Positions 55,099 through 64,000 of a DNA stretch of 64,000 nucleotides are shown here, one piece after another. The stretch lies in the NCBI GenBank assembly GCA_039029315.1, contig JBCCGK010000045.1, positions 1 through 64,000 on the forward strand. The letters are read 5' to 3'. The first letter of the stretch is position 1. Each line of letters begins with the position of its first letter. The position numbers and the translations under genes are program-made. The stretch is from JBCCCJ01 sp039029315 (GTDB lineage: Bacteria > Bacteroidota > Bacteroidia > J057). The notes under the pieces are model-generated. The model made no database searches and had not been told where the DNA came from. It saw nothing but the letters and a program-made list of their open reading frames with translations.

Positions 55099-56325
55099 AT
55101 GGCAAATTCCTCTAGCCTCCCTTCAAAACCTTATCGTCAGATGAATTCTGATGAAATTGACCTGGCAGTACAGGCAAACAAAAAAATCTTTGATGAGCAC
55201 TTTGACCTGGAGTTCCTCAAAAATCTCAATGAAGAAATCGTCAGCTTTCTCAAATTATACTTCCGTCCAGTATTTGTAGGGTTTGAAGAAATGCCTGATC
55301 GCAAGTCAAGTGAGCACCCCATCATTTTTGCTTGCAATCATTCCGGGATGGCCTTTCCCTGGGATGCCATTATTTTTGGGGCTGGCCTTATGAATATGCA
55401 TGCCTACGAGTTGAACAAATTGTTTCGGCCCCTAGCCTCCCCTATGCTATCTGCCTCCAGCCTGATGAATCCTTTTTTGTTGCGAAATCTTTGGAAAAAG
55501 GTAGGCGCAATCGATGCGACAGGTCTGAATTTTGAGACCATGATGCATTATCCTGATGCACATTTGTTGATCTATCCTGAGGGAGTTCCAGGGATCGGGA
55601 AAGGATTTAATAGAAAGTATCAACTTCAACAATTCTCTACCTCCATGATTCGCATGGCGATCAAATTCGACACTGAAATTCTGGGGGTTTCCTGTATCAA
55701 TGGAGAATACATCAATCCATTTTCCTACACATCCAAAAGACTAAATCGCCTGGTAAACAAATTGGGGATTCCCTATCTCCCGGTAGCCATCCAAACGCCA
55801 CTTTTGTTGTTGCAGCCATGGTTGTTTTACTATGCTTTTCCTGCCAAACTGACCTATGTGAAGGGAAATCGATATCGTCCGGTAGAACTGCTGCAAAATA
55901 GCACGCCTGATCAGCCATCTATGGAAGATGTTGCCAGGATTCGGGACATCATCCAGGAGGATATGCAGGCAGAATTGAACAAATGGGTGAAAGTATATGG
56001 CAAGAAACCCTACCAATGGGGAGAGCTCATTCGAAATATGATACAACACTGGAGAGACTTGCCCTATTGGACACCTCTGGGATGGCCTGCCCTGTTTTCT
56101 GAATATGATAGAAGGTATCATTCAGAAGAACAGCCACCCAAAGGAGTGATCAGAGGAAGGTTCCGATTTTGGCGAATCATTTCCAAAAACCCCATAATCC
56201 TGGCCTACTTCATTCCCGTACTTGGATGGATTCCGCTCCTGTACAAAGGCTTGAAAAATCGTACTGAAGTGAAAGGGTGGGAAGGTTCTCGTGTTCCCTC
56301 TGCCAAATCCGCTCAAAAGGGATAA
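55099..56325 (+). CDS. PlsC-like 1-acyl-glycerol-phosphate acyltransferase family protein
   Basis: A 408-residue protein from ATG; an in-frame TTG two codons earlier is unlikely. The acyltransferase block has NHSGMAFPWDAIIF as the acceptor motif, with longer spacing between His and Asp than the standard HxxxxD, and LLIYPEGVPGIGKGFNRKY as the conserved EG motif for glycerol phosphate, followed by ILGVSCING. The C-terminal 100 residues contain a hydrophobic segment (NPIILAYFIPVLGWIPLLYKG). It is a probable membrane enzyme of phospholipid or lipid A-like acylation; the substrate is unknown. Its end overlaps the convergent TamA-like gene by 13 bases. Confidence 0.7.
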   Translation: MANSSSLPSKPYRQMNSDEIDLAVQANKKIFDEHFDLEFLKNLNEEIVSFLKLYFRPVFVGFEEMPDRKSSEHPIIFACNHSGMAFPWDAIIFGAGLMNMHAYELNKLFRPLASPMLSASSLMNPFLLRNLWKKVGAIDATGLNFETMMHYPDAHLLIYPEGVPGIGKGFNRKYQLQQFSTSMIRMAIKFDTEILGVSCINGEYINPFSYTSKRLNRLVNKLGIPYLPVAIQTPLLLLQPWLFYYAFPAKLTYVKGNRYRPVELLQNSTPDQPSMEDVARIRDIIQEDMQAELNKWVKVYGKKPYQWGELIRNMIQHWRDLPYWTPLGWPALFSEYDRRYHSEEQPPKGVIRGRFRFWRIISKNPIILAYFIPVLGWIPLLYKGLKNRTEVKGWEGSRVPSAKSAQKG

Positions 56326-58874
56326 TCGATTCCCAGGTTCCACTGCCGACGGCTTCCTGGAGTTCTCACTTCATCATTTCCTATCACCCATCCTGACACA
56401 AGATCAGGAGCGAATAGTTGCTGACCAAAATCAAGACGTAGGATCAGGAAACTAAAATCGAATCGAATCCCAATTCCAGCGTCCCACCCCAGACGCAGGT
56501 TTTCCTTAGAGAGCGTGGCCTTTTCGGCACTCCAACCAGACTTCTCTCCTGGATTCACCCAGACATTCCCAGCATCTGTAAACAAGGCCAACTCCAAATA
56601 GGTACCAGCATCAAAACGAAATTCTGCATTCAGTTCAAACAAATATTCCCCTCCTGGTGCAAGAATGCTGGTTACGGTGCTATCGATGAGGGATTCATTC
56701 GTCACACCCAAATCTCCTAGGGTTCCCACTCTTCCCGGTCCCAATGTATTGGATTGCCATCCTCGCATTCCATTGACTCCTCCGACAAAGAACCGTCCTT
56801 CTTTAGGCATTAATTCTGTTTTTCGAATAGGGGTCCCTCCCCCGATAAGACCCCGAAAGACCAATTCTGTTTTTCGGCCTGTTGGGATATACCATTTACC
56901 TTCCAATCCCAGTCTTGCATATTGTCCATAGAAAATCCCTCGGATCAGATGATCATCCGGATCCTCATCCAGCCCCTGCCACAATGCCGCTTGCTCGATA
57001 AAGTAAGGGAGGGTTCCCCCCACCTCCAGAGTAGCTTTATAGAAATGGGTAATGTGTGCTCTTGTGGACCGGTAATTCTGATTGGTATAGCTAAAATGAA
57101 AAGCTGAATTGATTCTTCGTTGAAAATCTCTTTTCAGAATGTCAGGCAAAGCTTCGGTGAGCGTCGCAAACCCATTTTCATTGCTGACAACAGGGTTGAT
57201 ATATTTCAGGCTAAAGGGCGTCAAGGAAGTCAATTCGGTATCTTCAAAAGGAATGTTCTTCCAGCGATATGTCAGGGACAGCCCAGGTGTAAGTTGTGTG
57301 ATTTGCCCCCAATTTTCTGATCGAAAACTTCCGCTTAGGACTGTAGTGGGACTGAGTTTTGCAATTCCTGGACCTCGAATTGATTTAGGCAAGAGAAAGC
57401 TAAATGGTTTCAAAAATAAAAATTTGTGAAACTGTATTTTGGATTCTGCCACCAATGAATAATAATCAGGTCTTCCAAGCTTGATGGAATTCCATCCAAC
57501 ACTTCCTCCCAAATCCAGTTGGAATAATTCTGAATGTTTGAATGCGTTTTTGTTTCTCAAGCTAAGATTGGCTCCAAGATTCGGAACAATACTGGCATTC
57601 AGGGCTACATCACTGGTAAAACTCTCCGCACCAGCTTTCATCTGGTAGCGAGGGGCCAATTGAAGAGAAATTTTGAGTTCAAGGCTTTCCTTGCCAATAG
57701 GCTGGTGATCGACCAAAACATATTGAAACATTCCCAACTCCTGCAAGCGTTGTCTGGTGCGCCGAACCTCCCGTTCGTAATAATGCTTGCCTTCCGCTTG
57801 ATGGACACGTTCGGCAAGAAAGTTAAAGTTCAATCGATTGAGGGCGAGCGGCGAAACGAGAAAGGTAATGTTTGTCGTAGAATCCAGCCGTTTGAATGGC
57901 AAGTCCAAAGAATCTCTCATGCGCTTACTCAATTCATCTGCTCGAAGTCGGAGATAAGATTTTTTGGGAATGTGCCCATCTGAATCTTTGATTTCCATGA
58001 TGATCTCTTTCACGATGAAGCGCTTAGGCACCTTCGTAACCTCCACATCGATATCCAGCCATTTTTCACGCACAGGCCCCTCCTCTGCCATCGGAAAATT
58101 GACATCCAGAGAGGTATCAACAGCAAAACGGATCATGTCCTGTGTGAAAGTAACAAAAGCCTGATCCCTGAGAATATTGGTAAAAGCAGCACGGGTCCGA
58201 CTGAAATCTGCGTGTCGATACACATTGCCTGGAACCAAAATTGGTTCTTTTATCCGATTGAGGACCATATAAGTTTCTTCGATCAATTGGGTATTTGTTG
58301 TATCGGCACTATCCAAAACAACAAAACCGACATCCCGGATTTTGTACGGGATACCTTCATTGACCATATAGGTCAGTTTTGCTTTTTGTTTTGGACGAAA
58401 TAGTCCTCTGAGGGTATCGATTTTATAGGATATCTGTGGGTAAAAATATCCATTGGCAAAACAACTCTCCCGTAGTCCCCGCATGTCCTGCTTGATTTTG
58501 AAGGTGTCAATCAGGATGGGAGCTTCTCCTACTTTATGTTTTAGCCAGTAGAGGAATTTTGCACTAGACCCTGTTGGAATATCCTCTTTCTCAATCGGTT
58601 GGCGGTTTGAAAAAATCCGATTTTCAATCGATAGACCAAAGTTGTGAATATGAAGAAAGGTTTTGGGCCATAACATTCGCCTGTTGTCTCGAATGCGTAC
58701 CCCACCCATCAATACACTTTCCCGAAGTTTTTTGTCGTGTTTGAGAATTGGATCTTTTTTTAGCAGGACTTGGCCTTCTTCCAGATGTCTTGTTGCTCGA
58801 CAGGAACAACATAGCACAAGACAAATGGGAATGAACCACCTCCAAAGTCTCAGGTATGACTGTTGTTTTTTCAT
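56313..58874 (-). CDS. BamA/TamA-family outer-membrane lipoprotein
   Basis: An 853-residue protein that begins MKKQQSYLRLWRWFIPICLV and has a lipobox LCCSC, giving a lipid-anchored N-terminus, as is common in the TamA-like proteins of Bacteroidota. POTRA-like domains precede the barrel (RDVGFVVLDSADTTNTQL, PIGKESLELKISLQLAPRYQ), and the C-terminal half is a 16-stranded Omp85-type barrel with GGVNGMRGWQSNTLGPG as the VRGF/Y-like loop and LRLDFGQQLF near the end. It inserts or moves envelope proteins or lipids; the exact substrate is unknown. The ATG 36 bases upstream would overlap the divergent gene's start, so this one is preferred. Confidence 0.85.
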   Translation of the reverse strand: MKKQQSYLRLWRWFIPICLVLCCSCRATRHLEEGQVLLKKDPILKHDKKLRESVLMGGVRIRDNRRMLWPKTFLHIHNFGLSIENRIFSNRQPIEKEDIPTGSSAKFLYWLKHKVGEAPILIDTFKIKQDMRGLRESCFANGYFYPQISYKIDTLRGLFRPKQKAKLTYMVNEGIPYKIRDVGFVVLDSADTTNTQLIEETYMVLNRIKEPILVPGNVYRHADFSRTRAAFTNILRDQAFVTFTQDMIRFAVDTSLDVNFPMAEEGPVREKWLDIDVEVTKVPKRFIVKEIIMEIKDSDGHIPKKSYLRLRADELSKRMRDSLDLPFKRLDSTTNITFLVSPLALNRLNFNFLAERVHQAEGKHYYEREVRRTRQRLQELGMFQYVLVDHQPIGKESLELKISLQLAPRYQMKAGAESFTSDVALNASIVPNLGANLSLRNKNAFKHSELFQLDLGGSVGWNSIKLGRPDYYSLVAESKIQFHKFLFLKPFSFLLPKSIRGPGIAKLSPTTVLSGSFRSENWGQITQLTPGLSLTYRWKNIPFEDTELTSLTPFSLKYINPVVSNENGFATLTEALPDILKRDFQRRINSAFHFSYTNQNYRSTRAHITHFYKATLEVGGTLPYFIEQAALWQGLDEDPDDHLIRGIFYGQYARLGLEGKWYIPTGRKTELVFRGLIGGGTPIRKTELMPKEGRFFVGGVNGMRGWQSNTLGPGRVGTLGDLGVTNESLIDSTVTSILAPGGEYLFELNAEFRFDAGTYLELALFTDAGNVWVNPGEKSGWSAEKATLSKENLRLGWDAGIGIRFDFSFLILRLDFGQQLFAPDLVSGWVIGNDEVRTPGSRRQWNLGIDYPF

Positions 58875-58908
58875 TCCAGCCCACAGGCTTTTTGTTATCT
58901 TTACCTCC

Positions 58909-59679
58909 ATGGAATTGCTCTCAAAAGCGAAATTAACACTTTTCTCTTCCTTACAGACGAAAAAATACCGATATAAACACCGAATGTTCCTCGTGGAAGG
59001 GAAAAAAATGGTGGATGAAGCACTTAATTCCTCCTGGAAAGTCGAATGTCTGGTTTGCAAAGAAGCCTATCCTTCTGAATCTCTTCCATCTGTTGATCTC
59101 CCGATTTACCAGGCTTCTCCTACAGAATTCAAGCGGATAAGTTCACAACAGCATCCTGAAGGAATTATTGCCGTTCTTTCGATGAGAGATTCAAGTGTTT
59201 TGCGTGTTAGTTCACTCGAAAGCGAAGGAGAGGAAGCAGCCTATTTGCTCTGGCGCCTCAAAGATCCGGGCAATCTTGGCACCATCCTCAGAACAGCTGA
59301 TTGGTTGAATATTCCCACAGTCTATCTTACCGAGGATTGTGTAGATGTGTTCAATCCCAAAAGTATCCGGGCAAGCATGGGCAGTCTCTTCCGATGTCAA
59401 CTCAGAATCATCTCCCATCCCATTGAAGCCATTATGGCTTGCGGGAAAACCATATGGGTAGCGGATATGGAAGGGAAGCAACTACAGGATGTCTCCTTCG
59501 GAAAGGATGATATCATCTTGATTGGCAGTGAATCTCAAGGGGTTGATACGCAACTCAAAACAAAATTGGCCCACCAAAAAATTAGTATTCCCAGACTAGG
59601 AGGCGGAGAGTCCTTGAATGCAGCAGTTTCAGCTTCCATCATAGGCTGGCAATACAAGTTGAAGACAACTTTACGTTAG
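58909..59679 (+). CDS. SpoU/TrmH-family 2'-O-ribose RNA methyltransferase
   Basis: A 256-residue enzyme that methylates rRNA or tRNA ribose with SAM. The N-terminal substrate-binding domain (KKYRYKHRMFLVEGKKMVDEALN) is followed by a SPOUT knot with the three motifs: KDPGNLGTILRTADW, IILIGSESQGVDTQL and IPRLGGGESLNAAVSASI. RNA target (23S rRNA or tRNA) cannot be told from the sequence. Its ATG overlaps the CCATGG palindrome shared with a possible upstream start of the divergent TamA-like gene; only 34 bases separate the chosen starts. Confidence 0.92.
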   Translation: MELLSKAKLTLFSSLQTKKYRYKHRMFLVEGKKMVDEALNSSWKVECLVCKEAYPSESLPSVDLPIYQASPTEFKRISSQQHPEGIIAVLSMRDSSVLRVSSLESEGEEAAYLLWRLKDPGNLGTILRTADWLNIPTVYLTEDCVDVFNPKSIRASMGSLFRCQLRIISHPIEAIMACGKTIWVADMEGKQLQDVSFGKDDIILIGSESQGVDTQLKTKLAHQKISIPRLGGGESLNAAVSASIIGWQYKLKTTLR

Positions 59680-59728
59680 CAAGGAGAATATCTGGAACAG
59701 AGAAACTGATGGCAAATACGAATGGAGA

Positions 59729-60442
59729 TCAATTGCAATGTTTTCGAATCAGACCGTAAGCATTGATATCTCCCAATTCTCCCGCACGACTCCAATCCAG
59801 GCATGCACCATCGAGATCACCAGCTTGTAGTTTAATTGTTGCTCTGGCACTATAGGCACTAGGATCTCCCGGACGTGTCTTTACTACCCGGTCGAGATCA
59901 TTGATGGCGCGATCAAAAAATTTAAGGTTGATATAGGCCTCTGCTCGATCAAAAATCAAATCCATGCTTTTTCCCTTGGTCAACTTGATGGCCAAATTCA
60001 AATCCTGTACAGCCCCACGGTAGTCTTGCAGGCCACTTTTGGCCCTGGCCCTGGCTCGATAATACCGGGCTTCCTTGGCTTTGCCTTTGATGGAGATATT
60101 GAAATCGATGATCGCACCCAAATAATCTTCTAATCCCAATTTTGCTCGCCCCCGATTATAATAAGCTTCTGGATTAGCAGGATTGATATCCAGAGCCAGA
60201 CTATAATCTTGAATAGCGGCAGGATGATTCCCCAACTTCATCCTTGAAAATCCTCTGTGATAGTATGCCCCATCATTTCTTGGGTTTAATTCAATGACCA
60301 TGGAAAAATCTGTTTCCGCTCCTTGAAAATCACTACCTTCCAGCTTGGTCATCCCTCGTTTGTACAATTGTTTCTCTGTCTGGCCCATCGCCAAGGTGCC
60401 AACAATGATCAAAATTAGACAGGAAATGATAGGTTTGTTCAT
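59729..60442 (-). CDS. Exported TPR protein
   Basis: A 237-residue protein starting MNKPIISCLILIIVGTLAMGQ, a signal peptide. Six TPR units follow (KLEGSDFQGAETDFSMVIELNP, AYYHRGFSRMKLGNHPAAIQDY, AYYNRGRAKLGLEDYLGAIIDF and so on), so almost the entire mature protein is a TPR solenoid, ending near CLDWSRAGELG. It provides periplasmic protein-protein binding; the partner is unknown. It is convergent with the rRNA methyltransferase gene, separated by 49 bases. Confidence 0.8.
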   Translation of the reverse strand: MNKPIISCLILIIVGTLAMGQTEKQLYKRGMTKLEGSDFQGAETDFSMVIELNPRNDGAYYHRGFSRMKLGNHPAAIQDYSLALDINPANPEAYYNRGRAKLGLEDYLGAIIDFNISIKGKAKEARYYRARARAKSGLQDYRGAVQDLNLAIKLTKGKSMDLIFDRAEAYINLKFFDRAINDLDRVVKTRPGDPSAYSARATIKLQAGDLDGACLDWSRAGELGDINAYGLIRKHCN

Positions 60443-60560
60443 AGGTTTGCAGGGTTTTTGATTCACGATAAAATTATGGAACACTTCCAACTAATTCAAT
60501 GCAAAAACACATCAGGATATTCAGAGAAGTTCTATCTTGCCAAAAAAATAAAATCACTAC

Positions 60561-61325
60561 ATGCTAAAAAAAGCAATCCAGGGGATTTTACAACGAATAT
60601 TAGGGTTTGAACGATATTTATTTTACTTCTCAAGATGGAAGATTGCCACGCTTAAATGGGATTCGAGTAAAAAAGAAGGTGATTTCAATTTCTTTCTGAC
60701 CTTGCTCAACCCCAATGATGTTGTGTTGGATATCGGTGCAAACATTGGAGTCATGTCTGTCCTGATGGCGCGTAAGTGCCAAGAAGGCTCTGTATTTGCC
60801 TTTGAGCCGATCCCGGACAATTTTGCTACCCTTCAAAAAATCATCTCCTTTTACGGCCTCTCCAATGTCTCCGCCTTCCAACTGGCCCTTGGAGATGAAC
60901 AAAAAGAAGTGAACATGACTATGCCCACATTACAAGGGGTACGTATGCAAGGGCTATCTCATGTAGAGCATCCCTCCATCGAAGGCTATACACCATCCAT
61001 TCATACCTTCACCGTGAAGCAAGAACTTCTGGACCATCTCCCTGAACTTCAAAACAAAAGAGTTGGAGCAATTAAAATGGATGTTGAGAACTATGAACAG
61101 TTTGTAGTAAAAGGAGGCCAGCAATTACTGAAGAGAGATCACCCCATTTTGTATCTTGAATTGTGGGAAAATGAAAACAGACAAACATGTTTTGATCTAT
61201 TACAAGAGATTGGGTATTCGGTCTTTGTTCTTGAAAATAATCAACTCACTGCCTTTAATCCAACAAAACATCAACAACATAATTTTTTTTTCAAGTCTGA
61301 AAAAGTTGGGAATCATCCCAATTAA
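60561..61325 (+). CDS. FkbM-family methyltransferase
   Basis: A 254-residue SAM-dependent methyltransferase. The FkbM plan is clear: NDVVLDIGANIGVMSVLMAR for SAM, GSVFAFEPIPDNFATL, and the conserved C-terminal AIKMDVENYEQFVVKGGQ and ILYLELWENE. FkbM enzymes O-methylate sugars or polyketides. There are no polysaccharide genes here, so the substrate remains open. It stands upstream of aroA (55 bases). Confidence 0.88.
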   Translation: MLKKAIQGILQRILGFERYLFYFSRWKIATLKWDSSKKEGDFNFFLTLLNPNDVVLDIGANIGVMSVLMARKCQEGSVFAFEPIPDNFATLQKIISFYGLSNVSAFQLALGDEQKEVNMTMPTLQGVRMQGLSHVEHPSIEGYTPSIHTFTVKQELLDHLPELQNKRVGAIKMDVENYEQFVVKGGQQLLKRDHPILYLELWENENRQTCFDLLQEIGYSVFVLENNQLTAFNPTKHQQHNFFFKSEKVGNHPN

Positions 61326-61380
61326 CTACTACATTCGTGCCGTTCAAACCAACAACATTTAGGGGGCAATTTTCTATCAC

Positions 61381-62607
61381 ATGATCAATCTAGCATCAAC
61401 CAGCAAACATCTGGAAACTACCATTGCTCTTCCCTCTTCCAAGAGTGAAAGCAATCGTGCATTGATCATTCAGGGCCTTGGTTCGGGGAAGATTGAGTTA
61501 CATAATTTATCCTCCGCTCGTGATACACGAACCCTGATTCGCTTACTGGAATCTGAAGGGCATGTCCTGGATGTCATTGATGCCGGGACAACCATGAGAT
61601 TTTTGACGGCATTTTTCGCCGCTGTCGGAAGAGACCAAATCTTGACAGGCACCCCCAGGATGTGTAAGCGGCCGATTGGTATTTTGGTAGAAGCACTTAG
61701 AGGACTTGGGGCCGAAATCCAGTATTGGAAACAAGAGGGGTTTCCCCCACTTCATATTGTCTCTAACGGACGCAAACTTCAGGGTGGCGAATTGAGTATT
61801 GCTGGAAACGTGAGTAGTCAGTTCATCTCTGCGGTCCTCATGATTGCTCCTACCCTTCCCGGAGGTCTCTCTCTTCATCTTACAGGTGATATTACCTCTC
61901 GTCCCTATATTGAGATGACCAGAAGTCTGATGGCACATTTTGGTGTGCAGACACAATGGAAAGAACAGACCTTGCTCATCCAGGAACAAGGGTATCAGGA
62001 AGGTACTTATACCATTGAATCTGACTGGAGTGCAGCAAGTTATTGGTACAGCTTCGCGGCATTGGCCGACCAGGCATCTATTCGACTTCTGGGCTTACGC
62101 AAAGATTCATGGCAAGGCGATAGCCATATTGCGAAGCTGATGCCGCATTTTGGTGTAGCAACTGAATACACAGATGATGGGGTACTCTTGACAAGTACCA
62201 CTCCAGATCCTGGAAAGGAAATATTGGAAATTGATTTTACCAATACCCCTGATCTTGCGCAAACCATTGCCGTTGTGAGTGCAGCAAAAGGGATTCCGGT
62301 GAGAATGACAGGACTTCACACCCTGAGAGTCAAAGAAACCGATCGGATTGAAGCCTTGCGAACAGAGTTGGAAAAATTTGGTGTGAAGATGGAAGTTGAG
62401 GGCAATATTTGTACGATCAATGGCAAAGCCTCACCAGCAGAAAAAGGTATCAAAACATATGAAGACCATCGAATGGCTATGGCATTTGCCCCGATGGTGT
62501 TACATCAACCCCAGCTAACTATCTACGATCCAGATGTTGTAGAAAAATCCTACCCCGAGTATTGGCAACATCTCAAACAATCAGGAATAAGAATTACTGA
62601 GTTTTGA
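61381..62607 (+). CDS. aroA: 3-phosphoshikimate 1-carboxyvinyltransferase (EPSP synthase)
   Basis: Joins phosphoenolpyruvate to shikimate 3-phosphate in the chorismate pathway. The 408-residue protein has the two-domain layout: PSSKSESNRALI (substrate Lys/Ser/Arg), DAGTTMRFLTAFFAA, CKRPIGILVEALRGLG, SSQFISAVLMIAP, TSRPYIEMTRSLMAHFG, the NTPDLAQTIAVV Asp region, and VKETDRIEAL. It is slightly shorter than the 427 residues of E. coli AroA, normal in this phylum. It is followed by proC after 35 bases, so the two may be co-transcribed. Confidence 0.96.
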   Translation: MINLASTSKHLETTIALPSSKSESNRALIIQGLGSGKIELHNLSSARDTRTLIRLLESEGHVLDVIDAGTTMRFLTAFFAAVGRDQILTGTPRMCKRPIGILVEALRGLGAEIQYWKQEGFPPLHIVSNGRKLQGGELSIAGNVSSQFISAVLMIAPTLPGGLSLHLTGDITSRPYIEMTRSLMAHFGVQTQWKEQTLLIQEQGYQEGTYTIESDWSAASYWYSFAALADQASIRLLGLRKDSWQGDSHIAKLMPHFGVATEYTDDGVLLTSTTPDPGKEILEIDFTNTPDLAQTIAVVSAAKGIPVRMTGLHTLRVKETDRIEALRTELEKFGVKMEVEGNICTINGKASPAEKGIKTYEDHRMAMAFAPMVLHQPQLTIYDPDVVEKSYPEYWQHLKQSGIRITEF

Positions 62608-62642
62608 GCGTGTATTTACTCAACTCTTAGACAAAATTTGTC

Positions 62643-63452
62643 ATGAATGTTTTGGTTATTGGTGCCGGCAACATGGGTTCGACCTTTGGGCACAGCTTTG
62701 TCAACGCAAATGCGTTAAGTCCCTCACAATTGTTCTTTCTTGATCACTCTGCCGAAAAAGCAAGTGCGATCAGTTCCTTGAGTACAAGTCCCCTTGCCTT
62801 ACAACCTGGAGCGTTTGTTACCAATATGGACCTGGTCATTTTGAGCGTCAAGCCACAAGATTTTTCAGTATTAGCCTCAAGACTCAAACCCTTCATCCAT
62901 CCAGAACAACTCATTCTATCCATCATGGCAGGAGTGACAGTAGAGAATATTTGTCATGTTCTGGGAGTAAGTAAGGTAGTAAGAGCCATGCCCAATCTCC
63001 CTGCTCAAGTCGGGCAAGGCATGACAGTCTTTACTACCTCTGCTGAAGTCAGCAGGCTAGAGATTTTTACAGTTCAAAATCTATTAAACACCACAGGCAA
63101 AACCCTCTATACCCCTCATGAACCCATGCTGGATGCAGCAACAGCTATTTCAGGAAGCGGTCCAGCATTTGTCTACTTTTTTATGAGTGCGATGATGGAA
63201 TCGGCCAGGAATATGGGATTCTCGGATTCAGAGGCCCAACTTCTGGTAGAACAAACATTTATTGGTTCTGTGAATCTCCTGCATAGAAACGCGATCCATT
63301 GCGATGAGTGGATCAGAAAGGTCTCCTCCCGTGGAGGAACAACTGAAGCTGCTCTCAAAGGATTTCAGGAAGAAGGCATTCGAAGTGGAATCAGTAAAGG
63401 GCTTGAGCTTGCTCGAAAAAGAGCAATAGAGTTAAGTGGCGCTAACACATAG
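62643..63452 (+). CDS. proC: Pyrroline-5-carboxylate reductase
   Basis: Reduces 1-pyrroline-5-carboxylate to proline with NAD(P)H. The 269 residues contain the Rossmann loop IGAGNMGSTF, LVILSVKPQDF, LSIMAGVTVENI, RAMPNLPAQVGQGM and the C-terminal signature AISGSGPAFVYFFMSAM with SSRGGTTEAAL. It is of full length for the family. Confidence 0.95.
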   Translation: MNVLVIGAGNMGSTFGHSFVNANALSPSQLFFLDHSAEKASAISSLSTSPLALQPGAFVTNMDLVILSVKPQDFSVLASRLKPFIHPEQLILSIMAGVTVENICHVLGVSKVVRAMPNLPAQVGQGMTVFTTSAEVSRLEIFTVQNLLNTTGKTLYTPHEPMLDAATAISGSGPAFVYFFMSAMMESARNMGFSDSEAQLLVEQTFIGSVNLLHRNAIHCDEWIRKVSSRGGTTEAALKGFQEEGIRSGISKGLELARKRAIELSGANT

Positions 63453-63662
63453 TGCGTGTGAGGGATCTGTCCATTCTTTCTACTATTTCCTGATCGTATC
63501 CATAAGAACCAATTGCGTTGAGTCCAAATTTCCTTTGGAAGCAAGCCCCTATTCGATTTCTAATTGTTCGTTCGTCATTGTGGACTCCTTGATTTTTCTC
63601 TCCAATTTTCTTAGATTAATTTTTTACTTCAATGGGCGTAAGCGAAAAAGTTAGTGATTGAT

Positions 63663-64000
63663 ATGCTTTGGCAAAAGTTTGAAAAATATTTGTTATTGGA
63701 AAGGAGCAGTTCTGCTCATACCTGCAAAGCATATAAAACAGACCTTCATGATCTGAATTCTTTTTTGCTTGATATTGGAGATATTTCTGTATTCCAACCA
63801 GAAGATCTTGAGAAAATCCACCATCGAATGCTCCGAGACTGGATGGCTTCTTTGATGGAAAAAGGCATTTCAAATCGGTCTATTGCAAGAAAATTGTCCG
63901 CAGCAAAAAGCTATTTTGCTTATTTGCATAAGTCGTCTCTCATCCAGGTCAATCCAGCATCCAGAATAAAGGTTCCTAAATTCGAGAAAAAACTGCCAAG
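63663..64000 (+). CDS. Tyrosine recombinase (XerC/D-like), N-terminal part, cut by window end
   Basis: A partial gene of at least 112 residues. It encodes the N-terminal SAM-like core-binding domain of tyrosine recombinases: MLWQKFEKYLLLERSSSAHT, AYKTDLHDLNSFL, RDWMASLMEKGISNRSIARK, LSAAKSYFAYLHK, and NPASRIKVPKFEKKLP leading towards the catalytic domain, which lies beyond the window. The N-terminus is full length and intact, fitting a chromosomal dimer-resolution recombinase rather than a phage integrase; an in-frame GTG 9 bases earlier is an alternative start. Confidence 0.85.
   Translation, partial: MLWQKFEKYLLLERSSSAHTCKAYKTDLHDLNSFLLDIGDISVFQPEDLEKIHHRMLRDWMASLMEKGISNRSIARKLSAAKSYFAYLHKSSLIQVNPASRIKVPKFEKKLP

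Noticed and set aside
63453..63662. Possible small gene or remnant on the minus strand between proC and the recombinase
   Set aside because: A 9-codon frame with AAGGAG before its ATG (near 63575) and a longer overlapping frame without a start codon can be read, but no family resemblance was found (ribosomal protein S21, sometimes found beside xerC, does not fit).

Overview
The window comes from a member of the Bacteroidota, most likely the Saprospirales (Lewinella/Saprospira-like) or a close relative. Two giant secreted proteins carry type IX secretion (T9SS) C-terminal sorting domains. One of them is built of SprB-type repeats with a gliding-motility-associated C-terminus. Shine-Dalgarno sites are sparse, and the one good promoter match has the Bacteroidota TAnnTTTG form. 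Housekeeping genes (folK, sppA, tRNA-Gly, rpe, purK, purE, trmH-like, aroA, proC, xerC-like) flank the region, so this is chromosome.

Layout: (1) 0.2-8.4 kb: a methyltransferase, a UbiA-like membrane protein and folK; sppA; tRNA-Gly; an outer-membrane protein plus DUF3179 lipoprotein pair; rpe and a membrane protein. (2) 8.4-16.4 kb: a 1956-residue SprB-repeat adhesin, a 328-bp region rich in inverted repeats, a NarL-type response regulator and a BioD-like ATPase. (3) 16.5-45.8 kb: the centrepiece, an extracellular contractile injection system (eCIS; Afp/PVC/MAC-like) locus. (4) 45.9-64 kb: purK-purE, an EEP-family protein, TPR proteins, a second giant T9SS cargo, an acyltransferase, a TamA-like outer-membrane protein, an rRNA methyltransferase, an FkbM methyltransferase, aroA, proC and the start of a tyrosine recombinase.

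The eCIS core lies on the minus strand. In transcription order it encodes PAAR tip, DUF4157 protein, 490-residue secreted unknown, GH18-like membrane protein, small membrane protein, DUF4255 cap protein, 366-residue unknown, one sheath, three tube paralogues, a 56-residue DUF5908 protein, LysM hub protein, VgrG-like spike, gp25-like wedge protein, 1306-residue baseplate protein, tail-fibre-like protein, 918-residue baseplate protein, 1102-residue tape-measure protein and the AAA+ ATPase. An nSTAND1-like NTPase and a TerB-like protein diverge from its 5' end. A Zn-metalloprotease/LysM protein converges on its 3' end and is translationally coupled to a TIM-barrel isomerase-like gene. There is a complete set of particle parts, and no membrane complex of the type VI secretion kind.

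The most interesting material is the non-core content of this locus: the DUF4157 protein with a 17-residue tandem repeat, the STAND NTPase, the metalloprotease/LysM protein, the catalytically degenerate GH18-like protein beside a two-TM protein (possible release or anchoring pair), and two unrecognised large proteins. Outside it, a dispersed repeat family of about 160 bp with terminal inverted repeats occurs three times.
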